A DNA stretch of 64,000 nt from Branchinecta lynchi (GCA_023053575.1 JAKZAP010000009.1:22735869-22799868); one strand, 5' to 3'. Positions 1 through 11,130 are shown, counted from the stretch's first letter. Made by a program: numbers and translations. Notes: generated from the letters alone by a model not told the origin.

Positions 1-355
1 GGAGTCGCTCCGCGTGGACTCCTCGTACAGAAACAGCGAGAACACGGGGAGTGCTTCCAAAATGGATTTTGTTCGAAAACAAAATATGCCAGTTGACGAA
101 ATTAGTCTCGATCCCCTTTATTTTTGGTTTTGATTATTCTGAGTGTTTTCAGTTATTTTACACTGCACCAATACCATCAAAAATTGATTCCCCTCCGAAT
201 CTGAAAGGGAGTCCTTTTTGATGTTGGTGATGATAATCGGAGCATTCCCCGTCCTTGGGGACTCACGAGAATACGGGGAGTGAGTCCCCGGGACAAACAA
301 AAACGCGGGGACTCCTCAAGTGGAGTCCTCGAGGAACGGCGAGAATACGCCTTAA
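1..355 (-). repeat. TIR element family E, copy 1 (cut by window edge)
   Basis: This is the same repeat as 42297-42718 in the opposite orientation. Shared blocks include the terminal GAACGGCGAGAATACGCC, the GGGGACTC-rich subterminal palindromes and the inner stretch around a 'CCCTTTCAGATTCGGAGG'-like block. Only the right terminus (ending CGCCTTAA) is in the window. It has no convincing ORF of its own; short ORFs in it are by-products. Confidence 0.8.
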
Positions 356-407
356 GTGAAGCCACCATGCATTGGTTTCTTTTCACGTTTTGTTTTTGTC
401 TTTTTAG

Positions 408-679
408 CTAGATGGCGTCGGTGTGCCCTATAACACTCTGACTCAGCCGGATAGAATATTGAAGTATCGAGCATTTGATTGGACAAAGTCAAAAGGGTCA
501 AAGCGGAAAATCTTGAAAACGATTAACCAGTTATCTGTTGTTAGTAGTGACCCTTCCGATTCTGTGTTGCAAACAAGAAGAGGACCAGAGAGACACTTGT
601 AGAACATCTCCAGACAGGGTATGATATTTTCAGTAGGGTAGTAAAAATTGCAAATGATCATCCAATCAAGACAGGCTGA
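408..679 (+). pseudogene. Unidentified exon-like coding region with a frame switch
   Basis: A strong acceptor (pyrimidine tract ending TTTTTAG at 401-407) opens an in-frame stretch of 64 codons (408-602) beginning LDGVGVPYNTLTQPDRILKY and ending at TAG 600-602. From about 552 a second frame is open to a TGA at 677-679 and reads as an equally natural peptide (KKRTRETLVEHLQTGY, then DIFSRVVKIANDHP). The two could be one exon broken by a one- or two-base indel in the purine run near 570-585, which would make this a pseudogene or an assembly error. A good donor-like site (GAG/GTTAGT) follows at 682. I do not recognise the family. Codon texture, the acceptor and low repeat content are the only support. 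Confidence 0.4.
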
Positions 680-689
680 GGTTAGTTCC

Positions 690-1100
690 AATCCAGATCC
701 TTGGTGGAGTTTCTCTTCGACTGGCTGAATTTTGACTGGGTTAACAAGGCACTACCTTGGCCAACAAGCTAATGACTGTAGCCGGAGCAGAGCCAGAGTA
801 AAAAAAAAAAAAAACTCATTAAAACAGATTACCCTGATATATCGTCGGTGTCAAGCGTAAACCACATATCTCCCTTTTTCAAAATTTTTCAAGAGGCGAA
901 AAAAGCATAATAACTTTTTCTCGTTAGTAGTACAGCCCCCTATGTTAATCCGAGAAATGTGGTTTCCATCTTGGTCGTATGTCTCAAACTATGAGTCGGA
1001 GGATATCGAGATATGCACGATTCGACGCAGACTTTTTCAGAGAATAGAACTGTGTCAGAAAGTGGAAATTGCAAATTTGACTATATACGTGGATCCGCTT
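690..1100. other. No gene seen
   Basis: AT-rich sequence with a poly-A run near 800-814. The open frame at 942-1136 has no recognisable domain and runs into repeat X, so it is not called. Confidence 0.5.
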
Positions 1101-1299
1101 GACATCGAGGGTATACCCTGCGACTATAAACAGTAGAGCCACACATATATTTATTTGAACAGTTACTTTAATGACTATATACCCTGCGAATATAAACAGT
1201 AGAGCCACACATATATTTATTTTAACGTGAACAGTGGGCCAGTTTTTGGGCTAAATGGTAGAATGGAGATTCAAAATATCTATTTTACGGGCCATTAAT

Positions 1300-2639
1300 C
1301 AGTGGCGCGATTTTGGGAGGGCATGGGGGCCTGGCCTCCCCCCCTTGAATCTTAAAGGGGCCCAAAATCCGAGGTTTTTTGTCTATATACCTTGTTGTTT
1401 GACATGCTGAAGTAAAGGCATTTACCATATCGTAAATTTCACACTGCACCGCAGAGGTAGTAATCTGGTTTTGAGCCAAAATCTTTGTATTTTAGCAGAA
1501 AACAGGCTGATTATTTTTTTTTTGCCCACTGCCAGTCTAGTACACTAGCCCTATTTCAGGCACAGTGCCCAAACGTCTAGCACCATGCCTGGGTGCTAGA
1601 CGTTCAAGCACTATACCTCGGATTTCATGTATGGTGCTTGGATTTCAGTATACAGTGCATACAGAAAAAACACAGTTTGTGTCATCACAACTGAGCACCG
1701 GCTCGGACAGGGCTGAAATTACTACTATGAATTAGAGAAGTCAAAGAATCCTTTATATGATTTTCACAACAAAAACAAAAGAGCTCTAATGATGATTGAG
1801 ATGAAAAACCTAACAGCACCCTATCTATTGTCCATGTATTTTCCCTATCTTTTCCCCAAGAGCCAATATTCTGGTTGGCTGCTAGGTGGAAAAAGCTGAG
1901 GCACAGGACACTTTGCATGCAAAACCCTTGACTATGTAGAAAAGGAAATGAGGTTTTTCACATCTGTCATCAGCAGAGCACTTTTGTTTTTGTTGTGAAA
2001 AATATATAAATGATTGTCTTTGATTCATGGTAGTAATTTCAGCCCTGTCCGAGCTGGTGCTCAGTTGTTATGACAGAAACTGTGTTTTTGATGTATGCAC
2101 TGTATACTGAAATCCATGCACCATACATGAAATCAAAGGTATAGTGCTTGAACGTCTAGCACCCAGGCATGGTGCTAGATGTTTGAGCTCCGTGCCTGAA
2201 AAGGGGCTAGTGTACTAGACTGCCCACTGCGCTCGGTTTCAATATAATTTGGTGTTGTTAGATGTTTTAAAATGTTAACCCTATATCCGAACTCAAAAAA
2301 ATTTCATGAATCCAGATCTACTTCTCGGGATCCTGACAGATCTTGATGGGGTATCAGTCGAAAGCCTCAGAGGGTCTAAAGTCGCTTATTCTGTCATGGG
2401 TAGGCCTCAAACTCCAGGTCACAGCATGCTCCAGTGAACATTTTTATTTGTGAAGGATCTTTGAACAATGCGTGATTCTTGCATATGCTCATTATGGTAT
2501 ATTTTAAAACTGCTTTAATTTTACCCTAAAAAAGCAATTAAGTTTTGCATATGAGCAAAAACAAAATCTAGATGGGGGCTCAAAATGGATGTTTGCCCCC
2601 CCCCCCCCCCCCTTGAGGTTTACTCATATGGCGCCACTG
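1300..2639. mobile_element. hAT-like MITE W with 8-bp target duplication
   Basis: Termini CAGTGGCGC (1300) and GGCGCCACTG (to 2639) are inverted. The flanks are CCATTAAT at 1292-1299 and again at 2640-2647, an exact 8-bp target site duplication as expected of hAT transposons. Subterminal G-rich and C-rich runs face each other (about 1316-1345; the C run is at 2596-2613). Without the inserted element R it is about 640 bp and has no transposase, so it is non-autonomous. Confidence 0.9.
1533..2222. mobile_element. hAT-like long-TIR MITE R, nested in W
   Basis: A 690-bp element with inverted repeats of more than 200 bp: CAGTCTAGTACACTAGCC at the left and its complement ending CTAGTGTACTAGACTG at the right. 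The 8-bp duplication CCCACTGC flanks it at 1525-1532 and 2223-2230. Inner arms also pair (CAGTATACAGTGCATAC against GTATGCACTGTATACTG). No transposase ORF is present; the 77-codon minus frame in the middle is not domain-like. Confidence 0.93.
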
Positions 2640-2689
2640 CCATTAATTACCTACTTTGGCTAACTGATAGTTGGCCTTAGGGCCAGGGC

Positions 2690-3990
2690 TGGGCCATGGG
2701 GTGGGCAACTTATATATTATAGCAGTATTTCAAATATTATTTACCAACGGAAAAGGATATTCAAATATTGCTGTTAATTTCCTTCTGTTTCTTCCTTCAG
2801 GTTTTACACCTTTAAAATAATGACACTTACCACTTTGAAATTAAAAACATTTTGTTAGTAGGTGGTGATGCTGTTTACCCATCTTTTATGAGATGGGTGA
2901 TAAAGGGTAGATAGTTTTCAAATTATCGGATATAGACATTTACTTAGACATGACTATACCCTCAGGTAGGCTAAGTTAGGGTACAGTGATGCCTGAGTAA
3001 ATATCTGAAGATATCTTATGCTAACATGTGTGCACTCTGGTCTTTGGGGCCCATCCTAATGTCCTAATGTTGGAGCACCCTGCCCAAAATTCATGACATG
3101 TTTTTGACTGTATGTGCTCGTAGGAGAAAATGGTTCAGTATGTTAAGAACTGCAGAAGAATCATCCAATTATAAATAACTTATAACTTAATGTGCTAAGC
3201 TGAGAAAGGCAGGCAGGTAGGTATTGTATTTGTCAACTATATGGAGAACTGAACACACTTTCTAAAAGAAAACTTATAGAGACTTATAGAGTTTGCTGCA
3301 AACCCACTATTCTTCAATCTTCCGATATGGAGTCATTTGCTCGACCCTGAGCCACCATGATATAGATAGTTTGTTATATTTTACTCGCTTGTTATATTTT
3401 AACTTTTTGTGTTGTTTATATGGCTTACGCTGAAATAAAAAGTGTTATTATTATTATTATAGCCTAAGGGTTTGTATGTATGTATGTATGTATATATTTA
3501 TTTCCCATCAAATGAAAACAGATGGAGTACAAGATGAAAAGAAAACGAAAAACACACTACGAGAGAATACACTAACACAAGTTTGTGCTGCAAAGAAAAG
3601 TCATGACCATCCAAAATTTCCCAATAGAAGGAAAGAAACTTTAAAAAGAAACAGCCAATGAAATTATTCCGGGAGCCTGGAGCCCAAGCTGACTTTGAAT
3701 ATGTGCCAACGAAATAAAAAAGATCTGGAGGTCCTGGAAATTTTGTTAAATAAGCTGGGAGCAAACAAAGAATGATTAGGGTTTTGGACGCGGATTCCAT
3801 AGGACATGCCAAAGGTGTGTAATTTTTGTATCTGAATCGCATCCAACCACAATCGGGGAGTTGGAGGGATCCCAGATTTTTTTTTTAATGGATATAGGGT
3901 CCAGACCGATGGAGGCATAAGGATGTAAATTGGATGGTAAAGAGGTCATGTGCCCTATATTTGCTGTTTTTAAGTCCAGATCAGGTTAAG
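2690..3990. other. No gene seen; short microsatellites
   Basis: Unique-looking AT-rich sequence. (ATT)n at 3447-3460 follows a polyadenylated LINE-type 3' tail on the + strand (AAATAAAAAG near 3434), and (TATG)n lies at 3474-3493. Frames of 61-114 codons here show no domains. Confidence 0.5.
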
Positions 3991-3993
3991 TAA

Positions 3994-4146
3994 GAGCGTG
4001 TTCCACCCTACTTACCGTAGTTACTACGCATGACGTCACGAATTCTGGCTTTTTGCCGTCAAGGCTGGAATGATTTTTATATTTTCCAGCAGGATTTCAC
4101 GCCAGGGGTGAATCCGACTAATCGCGTTACAGAGATGCGTGGTTAT
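3994..4146 (+). mobile_element. MITE family A, 3'-truncated copy
   Basis: It starts GAGCGTGTTCCACCC after a TAA flank (3991-3993) and matches the left half of the complete copies at 20488-20792 and 27789-28076, including the GTAGTTACTACGCATGACG block. It breaks off after AGAGATGCGT. Confidence 0.85.
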
Positions 4147-4384
4147 ATAAATAAAAAAAAAATGCGCAAATCAGTGTTGAGGCCTCAATAATATTGTTTG
4201 GTTACTCCTTAGGACTGGCGCCTAATAATAGTCATCATTCCAGAGTAACCTAGGCAATAGTTTTATCAGGTGACAAGCTAAGCATAGTAGGTCTAGTCAG
4301 GACAGCTTTTAAAGTAGATATTTGAAGATGTGTCCACAGCAGGCTATATTCTAAACATTTCTGTTAATTTTCAGCACTTCTCAG

Positions 4385-4486
4385 TTTTACATCCGAAGAC
4401 TTACTGACCCTGTCTTACTTGTTGGTATGATTGGAATGATAATCAAATATATCAACCCGAACATCAAGTTGTGCATTCCTGAAGAG
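4385..4486 (+). CDS. Unidentified protein, internal exon
   Basis: An acceptor CTTCTCAG ends at 4384 (an alternative lies at 4371-4374), and the donor GAG/GTGAGA follows 4486. The exon is 34 codons, phase 0 on both sides. It encodes a hydrophobic helix around LTDPVLLVGMIGMIIKYI followed by NPNIKLCIPEE, typical of a buried or membrane segment and a loop. I cannot name the family. The next exon in phase is 4851-4970. No upstream exon could be joined with confidence; the exon-like block at 408-602 ends in a stop and may be another gene. Confidence 0.5.
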
Positions 4487-4850
4487 GTGAGAATGACATT
4501 TGTTTTCACTCAGGCTAACACAAAGAGACATGAGGAATCATTGTATTTCTGGTTGATCATTGCTTTTAAATCTTTACTACCCAGCCTGAATTACCAAATA
4601 TGCTAAATTCTTGCTCGGGCTGTTTCTGTGGTCCCGGAGTCGTTGACTTACGTGCAATCACGGGTTCAAAGACCTGATAGAGGCTGTTATGGAACCTGGA
4701 ATCCCTCGACCTTCCTAATAGCCTCTGTCCGGCAATTAAGTTTGGTTTTATGTACTGCAAGTAAAATAAAGTAAAATACGTAAAATAAAAATTGCACCTT
4801 CTTTAGAGCCTACTCCCATCGGTGACATTTTACTCGTTTCTTCTTTTCAG

Positions 4851-4970
4851 CAACAAACATTCGTTCGAATTGGCAAAATTCATTCGGTAGCCTTACTTGG
4901 AAGGGTTTTCCCTTTCCACTCGTTGATGATGTTGCTAAAAAATTCGCGCAGGAATTTCAGTCCGCGTTAA
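4851..4970 (+). CDS. Unidentified protein, possible terminal exon running into satellite
   Basis: A strong acceptor (TTTCTTCTTTTCAG ending 4850) is in phase with the donor at 4487. The frame reads QQTFVRIGKIHSVALLG and then continues through the start of the 72-bp tandem repeat to TAA at 4968-4970. The last 15 or so residues are therefore encoded by satellite unit 1. Either the satellite now supplies the C terminus, or a donor near 4905 has been missed and the repeat is intronic. Confidence 0.4.
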   Translation, partial: QQTFVRIGKIHSVALLGRVFPFHSLMMLLKNSRRNFSPR

Positions 4971-5372
4971 AAAAAAATCTCAACTTTTTAATACAGATTG
5001 ACGATGGTGCTAAAAATCCGGGCAGGAATTTCAGTCCGCGAAAAAAAAAAAAATCAACTTTTTAATATAAATTGATGATGGCGCTAAAATTCGGGCAGGA
5101 ATTTCGGTCCGCGTTAAAAAAAATCTCAACTTTTTAATATAGATTGATGATGGTGCTAAAAATACGGGCAGGGGTTTGAGTCGGCATTAAAAAAATATCA
5201 AAATTTTTAATATAGATTGATGATGGTGCTAAAAATCCGGGGCAGGAATTTCAGTCCACGTTATATAGCATAGCATATATATAGTAATATATAATATATA
5301 GTAGTATAAGTAACAAGTAATATAAGATTGATGATGGTGCTGAAAATCCGGGCAGGAATTTCAGTCCGCGAG
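4917..5372 (+). repeat. 72-bp tandem repeat, about six units
   Basis: Units share GATGATGGTGCTAAAAATCC, GGGCAGGAATTTCAGTCCGC and a run of A followed by CAACTTTTTAATATAG. They begin near 4923, 4998, 5072, 5145, 5216 and 5329; the gap before the last is an AT-rich insertion (5262-5325). A single related unit occurs at about 60275-60300. Confidence 0.9.
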
Positions 5373-5379
5373 CACTCGA

Positions 5380-6060
5380 CCCGGATTGTCTGTTCAAGGC
5401 ATCAGAATGAAATGCTGTTGTTCAGGTTAAACTAGGACTCTGAGGACCTACAAAGGATATTGAAACGTCGAGGTGCTTGGTCGCGAGCGGTAAAATAGTA
5501 TTCCATCTCCCATAGTCAGCAGCCACGACATTGGGGCAGTGCAGGATAGAACAACCACCTATGGGCCTCACTACTTAACCCCCCCCCCCACACACACACA
5601 AAAATAATAGCAAGGAATATTTAAAGTTTTATGTTATTTTTTCGTGTGTTTTCGGGTTGATCTGGCTGAGTGTCGGTGGGTTTGTGGGGCGGGTTCCCGT
5701 CTATAGGGGTGAGTCATGGAATTGTTAACATTTATTTTTGGAATTAGTTAAATGTAAAATAGTTTTGTTCTATACTGTACCGTGTTTTTGTCAATCGACA
5801 TTGTGTCTCCGGCTTGAGCCTATATTTATTATGATTTTATTCAGAAGTCTAATTAAAACCTTAAACCTGGAACCTTGAACCTTATTGTCTGATTAAATAA
5901 ATAAAAAATTTAATAATATTATTTATATATATATCTGTATTTAAAAATGCTAAGGCCATATACAGGATAAACAAACAACTCATAGAAAACTAAACAAAGT
6001 AACAAACTAAGAAACAGCACTTCTCAACTGAGTGCTTTTTGCACACAATTACCAAAATAG
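5380..6060. other. No gene seen
   Basis: A C-run/CA tract lies at 5581-5600 and AT-rich sequence after 5880. No ORF or repeat family is recognised. Confidence 0.5.
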
Positions 6061-6064
6061 ACAA

Positions 6065-6217
6065 TCACTCTTGGTGACGTAGAGCGTAAGATACCAAGAA
6101 GCTGCCTACCATTCCCAGAAAATAAAGAACCCCTGAAGTGCGAAAGCTCCTGGCACCTGAAAAGAAAATGACCCAGCCCATCCCCAGCAAGATGGCAAAG
6201 AGGACAAAAATGTACTC
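6065..6217 (-). CDS. C-terminal exon of an unidentified small membrane protein
   Basis: On the minus strand 50 codons end in TGA (6065-6067). The product begins EYIFVLFAILLGMGWVIFFS, then a short basic loop (GARSFRTS), then a second hydrophobic helix (VLYFLGMVGSFLVSYAL) and a polar tail RHQE. This two-helix hairpin with a short cytosolic-type loop looks like the end of a small multi-pass protein. The upstream boundary (AG at 6218-6219) lacks a pyrimidine tract, and a stop lies three codons further upstream, so it may be a retained gene fragment. An ATTAAA-type signal lies downstream on that strand near 5915. Family not recognised. Confidence 0.45.
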   Translation of the reverse strand, partial: EYIFVLFAILLGMGWVIFFSGARSFRTSGVLYFLGMVGSFLVSYALRHQE

Positions 6218-6219
6218 CT

Positions 6220-7165
6220 TAATTTAATAGTTGTTAGTATTTAGTTTTGTGTAATAAATTTGGTTTCAAAATTATTGGCGGGTTGAAATTTAATAACACG
6301 CGATGGGGCCGCTAATGCCTAGGCACTGTATTGGGAAGTCTTGGACTGTTGGAAGTCTGACTGAAACAGACGAACTGGTTAAATTTAATGTATAGTATTG
6401 ACTTAATAGACGAAGTAACTGGTTTCGCAAAGGTATTGATTTTTTTTATGGCAAGCATTTGTGTGACATTGAAGTCATTACTGTTTTGGCAATGTTCATG
6501 CGGGGCTTTGGGGGAAATGTTATCCAGCAATTCTTGTGCGGGTAAACGGTGTACATGCGATACAACACGTCCACCTGTGATGAGTTTTTTTTCGTCCGTT
6601 TTAATTCAAAACGAGATTTTCGGGTTTTTTTCTTGATCAGCTAGTTACCCCCCCCCCCCCCCCCCCCCAAGATGATGTGCGAGGGATAAATACAGTTTCG
6701 GATATTTCGGTTGCACTTCCGGCAAACCGTCCTCAGCGAAAAAAACAAAACTAAATCATAAAATCTAACACAATCACAACAGGATAAACGATGCGGAACC
6801 AACAGACAATAAGACGACATGTAACTAAAAACCAGAATAAAGATGAGGACAGAACGACATGCAGATAAAAATAAGATAACGAAAGATAAAATGTGCGTGT
6901 TCAAAGTGTATATGTACAAATCTTTGATTATTTACAATTCTGAATTCTGTGTATATTTACAATTTACCATCCGTCTGGGAAAGCGCAGAAGCTTTCACCC
7001 AGAAAACAGCCCACTCCAAAAATCCATAATATGCTTGACCACTTTCAATTTCAATAAAACTGCAAAAATCTCGTTTTTCTATTTTATTTGAAATGAATGG
7101 TCAGCTTGGCTTCAAACCTTATACATTAATGCATTTAATTTGGTGCTTTCAACCTCCATGTAAAT
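6220..7165. other. Weak minus-strand coding signal, C run
   Basis: On the minus strand about 6455-6590 a frame beginning VDVLYRMYTVYPHKNCW after a CAG looks exon-like and could precede 6065-6217, but its acceptor is poor and it ends in a stop. A run of about 20 C lies at 6649-6668. Nothing else supported. Confidence 0.25.
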
Positions 7166-7169
7166 ATTG

Positions 7170-7349
7170 ATGAGGGAGAGAGTCGAGGAGTTTGGTTCGT
7201 CGCAAAATAACGTAGCTGTGATTATGAGCCGGAAGTCGGTGAGCTGTGACGATTTAGATTATAAATGTGGTTTATTGGAAGAAATGCTAGGAACTACAAC
7301 ACTCCAGAAGTTTACACTTGTTAAGAGGTTTGACAAACCCCCTTTGACA
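7170..7349 (+). CDS. Hypothetical short ORF followed by AATAAA
   Basis: From ATG 7170 the frame encodes 59 residues to TAA 7347-7349 or nearby, including SSQNNVAVIMSRKSVSCDD and LDYKCGLLEEMLGTTTLQK, with an AATAAA at about 7369. Composition is protein-like, but there is no known domain, no clear acceptor and no conservation evidence. It could be the last exon of the + strand gene at 4385, or chance. Confidence 0.25.
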
Positions 7350-7374
7350 GTTTAACCTACATAACACTATAATA

Positions 7375-8025
7375 AAGAAAGAAAGACGAACAAAGAAAGG
7401 AAAAGAAAAGAAAAATGAAAAAAATGTGTGGAATATTCAAAAACAACTGGCTATTGAAGAGCCGAAATTCTACTTACAGCATTTATATTAGCTGCGTTCA
7501 TTGCACTCCGGGCTTTCTCTGGTGTTTTGTCACCGGTTTCCGGTTCTGCTCTTGTAACGCGTTTTTTGGTTCACCGAGTCACCGGTAAGTGCAAAAACGG
7601 CCTAAATTCTGGGGTTTGCGCGAAACCGCGAGACCCGTCAAATTTTGACGTAAAGTTGCAAACTTCTCGGTAAAGCCGGGCTCCCGAGCAGGTTCTGGTT
7701 AGTCCGCACCGGTGAGATAAAAGTTCAAAAACGGGCTATAAGACTGGTGAATAGTCGCCAGTGGATGTAAAATAGCCTTATAAGAATAACCAGTGACCGA
7801 CGGTGAGAACTCGCGTGACAAAGAACGCAGCATTTATCAAGTACTTCTTCAGACCAAGCGGACTGCGAATCATTAAAGCGATAAGAATCGTCGGAGAGAA
7901 CTGACAATAATGAGACGAAGGAGAGCCCTTTGGCGGCTGGGTAGGTCTTAGCATATGCTCACTGCCATCAAAGTGATTAGGCCCTGCCTTATTCTCCGAC
8001 GAAGAGTGTCACGGATACACTCGCA
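7375..8025. other. No gene seen
   Basis: Purine-rich (GAAA)n-like stretch 7375-7425, then mixed sequence with no supported feature. Confidence 0.5.
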
Positions 8026-8027
8026 AG

Positions 8028-8390
8028 TTAAAGCCAGGCTTCACCTTTCAGATTACCAGACGTCCGGTGCCTCCGCATAGTCAAGCCAAGCCTTCCAGAT
8101 TTTCATGATAATGAGGACATCTAATTTTGCTATTCTTCAATATTTCCTAGATGTCCCCTTCGCGTTTCATATATATCTTGCATCCTAGTCACACTTGTCA
8201 GTCACTTTCCCTTTTGTTCCTACATTTGCATATTTGTAGTGTCTCTCGAACGGGTTGCCTGTACGGCACCTTCCAGACATCCGGAATCTGTGGTGTCCAA
8301 GACCCCGGACTTCCAGAACGTTTTTGGCCTGGCTTCGCCTTTCAAATCCGTCTGAACGAAAACGGCTCGCTTTTAAGGATTATGGGCCGG
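8028..8390 (+). repeat. Repeat family J, copy 1
   Basis: It matches 40725-41490 in reverse orientation: CCAGGCTTCACCTT, the TTTTCATGATAATGA block, TAGATGTCCCCTTCGC and GTTTTTGGCCTGGCTTCG all recur. It consists of short interleaved inverted segments (CTTCCAGA against TCTGGAAG). Confidence 0.75.
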
Positions 8391-8604
8391 ACGCGTATGA
8401 GCGTTTGAGTTTGGCCCTTTGGTTCGCTTGTTGAATGGAGGATAGTATATATAGGGAGTAGGTCTAAGAGGGGGTGAACTATGGCAATAAAAGGTTTTGT
8501 GTAAAAAGTCAGTTTAGGGCTAATAACTTCTCAAGAAGCTGTAGCCTGTTAGGGCAAGTAGCCTTCTCCATTCTGAATTTCATTTAGACATGGTTAAATG
8601 ACAT

Positions 8605-8720
8605 GATATAAGTAAGTAAGTAATTTATTTATGACCCGCCATTTTGGAAAGGCGGAGTATATGAAGAAAGTAAACAAAACACATACAAACACGGAAGAAG
8701 ACAATTAATTTTTAATCTTC
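8605..8720 (-). mobile_element. LINE 3' tail fragment with (AAGT)n
   Basis: An (AAGT)n microsatellite is followed by TTTATTTATGACCCGCC and an A-rich stretch, i.e. a minus-strand LINE 3' end. The same TTTAT-to-ACCC signature recurs at 26752, 54720 and 63150 beside different microsatellites. Confidence 0.6.
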
Positions 8721-8729
8721 GATCAGGAA

Positions 8730-9185
8730 ACAGTGGACGACGTCGTTCGCTGGTTGGGCCCTGTCGTCCATGATTTTTGAAAGCGATGAGGAAACATCCA
8801 AAAGGGTAGCACTTGCATCTTGAATTTTGAACTTCTCCGTCAATGTATGGTTATGACATAATTTCGACAAGTGGAGCAGGTGCTTTGCATATTTAAAATG
8901 ACATCATCTTATCTTTTTAATCAAGGTTCAAGGAACAACCGAAAGAGCAAAATTTTGACAATGAAGATTTGAATGTTATGCCGAGATATGAAACTGATTC
9001 ATCCAGGATTGGAAGTTAGCTTCGAGGGCTTGCTTGCTTCCAAAAACGATGTACACCACGTGTGGTGCGGAGGCACGCCGAGATGTAGGCTACACCAGGC
9101 GGTGGAAAGTGAGCAACGCCTCAAATGGCTCAAGCAGACGACACTAGTTTTTTGCAGCAATCACGCGTCCTAGCAAACATAAACT
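8730..9185. other. No gene seen
   Basis: An open frame of 66 codons at 8973-9173 has no domain and no splice signals that make it convincing. Confidence 0.4.
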
Positions 9186-9420
9186 TTTCTATTTTTCCTT
9201 ATTTTTTACTCCGTCTTTGTGCTTTGTGCTTATTTTGACGGGTTATAAATAAAATCATCAGCAAACTACAAGCAGCAAACTAGCAAACATAAACTTTTTC
9301 TCTTTTTTCCTTATTATATATGTATGCATATTCTTTATAACCCGTTACGTTCAAACTGAACAAGAACGAGATAAATGGAAGAAAAAGAAATAAAGAGCAA
9401 AAGAGAAAAGACAATCAGGG
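9186..9420 (+). mobile_element. LINE 3' tail fragments, + strand
   Basis: TGTGCTTATTTTGACGGGTT then ATAAATAAAATCATCA is a LINE 3' end that recurs at 11155-11200 with (ATC)n. AGCAAACATAAACTTTT occurs twice (9172 and 9282), framing one insertion. Confidence 0.5.
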
Positions 9421-9424
9421 ATCA

Positions 9425-11130
9425 ATGACAAAATGTATACAGCACTACAAATGAAAAAAAACACAAAGGGCGGAATTCAATATAGTCTGTAAAGTGTCGC
9501 GAGGAATTTATAGAGGCAGAAGCCTTATTATTCCAATTATATTATTATTATTATTATTATTTAGTATCCAAACCGAAAGATTTAGGGGTAGAGAAAGATA
9601 GAATTAAAAAGTTTGTTTCACGTTTCTACTTACGTTTTTAAAGTTTAACTGAAAAGCAAACGTATTTTTATACGTTTGATTTGAATACACTGAATTATTT
9701 TGACTCATGTGAGGGATTTTTGTTTTTACGTCGCGTAGTCTAGTAGTGACGTTTGGAATCTCTGCTGGTTGCACGACAAGTAACTTTGCGGCGAGTCGCG
9801 GGAAATTTGAGTGTCTGCAAAAGCGTGTGTTTCAATTGCTAACAAAGCGAAGATTTTGAAATGTTCAATTCATCAGACGAATCTGATGAGCACTGTGGCT
9901 CAAACATATAGGGGCGAATGCCAAGTTCTTCCTGGTCAGTTTCACTTCTCATGTTACTTTCATCTTCCTGGCTTGAAGAATGCAAATCCGCCATGACTTG
10001 TTATTACGGCAATTGGCTGCCGCTGTAGTTGCTAAACATTTCAGACATAGAGCTACATCCGTATAAAGGACAACAGTTATGGAAGAGAAATTACGTCAGA
10101 TAAAATTCAAGAATCGTGGATAACAACGTAACGAAGTAACGCGTTTTTGTCGGTTCTTCTAGCCTAATTAAGTAAAAATATGATGCGTAATCACACTGTC
10201 GTATCTTAGCCCTATTCTGTTAACGTTGAATTTGTGTTTCCTGTGACCGCTTGGGACGCCACGGTTCAAGTTGTGTCAGGGAAAATTATTCTCCCCTTCA
10301 GTAGTTTGTAGGATTGGGTGGTGATACCCAGGTTTCAGAATGGTGTAAACGTCGGTGGTAAGAAGATGTGGGTTGAAATTTAAAATCTAACGAAATTATT
10401 GACAGTGAACTTAGCATGCTCATCCATTTGGCACGAAGTACTGGTAACCACGGGTGTGCGGCCGTTCAAGGCTTATCTACAGCCTAGTTGGGATAGTATA
10501 ACGAGGGATAGTATTTTTGTAAATATTAAGTTTTCAAAGAATGAAAATTTTAAGGAAAGGAGATATTAAGGAAGGAAAACAAAGAAAAGGTTTTAAATAT
10601 GTGTTGAAATTTTAAAATGAGAAATAAGGGTTAAAAGAGGGAATAAGAAAGAATATTAAAAAAAAGATAATTAAATGTAGAGATAGAGGAAAGTGTAGGT
10701 GACGCTAAATATATAGGTCGGTCATTGACAAAAAAAAATTAAATATCAGATGTTAGGACCGTTGGCGTCACCGAGGGAAGTGGAAGCATAGTCACCTGGC
10801 CAAATCATAATGGACAGGAAGAACGGAAAAGATTCTACGCGGCAATTAAATTTAAAAAAACAGCCTCGTTGGGTTCTACCAGGCTGAATTTTCTTATTAG
10901 GTACCTGTTGCGTGTCATCGATGGCATTTTTAGTAAATATTTTAAGTAACAAAAATAAAGCGACCGCACTCGAGACTGCTAAGTAGTTACGAACGGTTTC
11001 CAAAATGGAGCCAAATATAAGACGTGGGATAGCGCCACAGCGCTAAAGAGTTTGGCTAGCAGACTGTGTGAACAGTGGACCTTGTTTGTCACGATGGAAG
11101 CGTACGCGAATCGAAGGTTCTTCTCCGCGT
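9425..11130. other. No gene seen
   Basis: (ATT)n at 9537-9560. Frames at 9811-9996 (+) and 10746-11003 (-) were examined and not accepted: no domains, and the second lacks an ATG. The minus frame does begin with a hydrophobic stretch and has a CAG/GTACCT donor-like site near 10902. Confidence 0.4.

Larger units (their letters stand above)
1100..2690. repeat. Element X, copy 1, split by element W
   Basis: The flanks 1225-1299 and 2648-2680 are the reverse complement of 48252-48345, where the same sequence is continuous. The outer part carries an 80-bp direct duplication (about 1112-1160 and 1180-1225, each with TATACCCTGCGA then TAAACAGTAGAGCCACAC). It is the oldest layer of a three-level nest; element W lies at 1300-2639. 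Confidence 0.75.

Noticed and set aside
10746..11003. Minus frame with hydrophobic N terminus and a possible donor
   Set aside because: Starts at TTG rather than ATG and no downstream exon in phase could be found.
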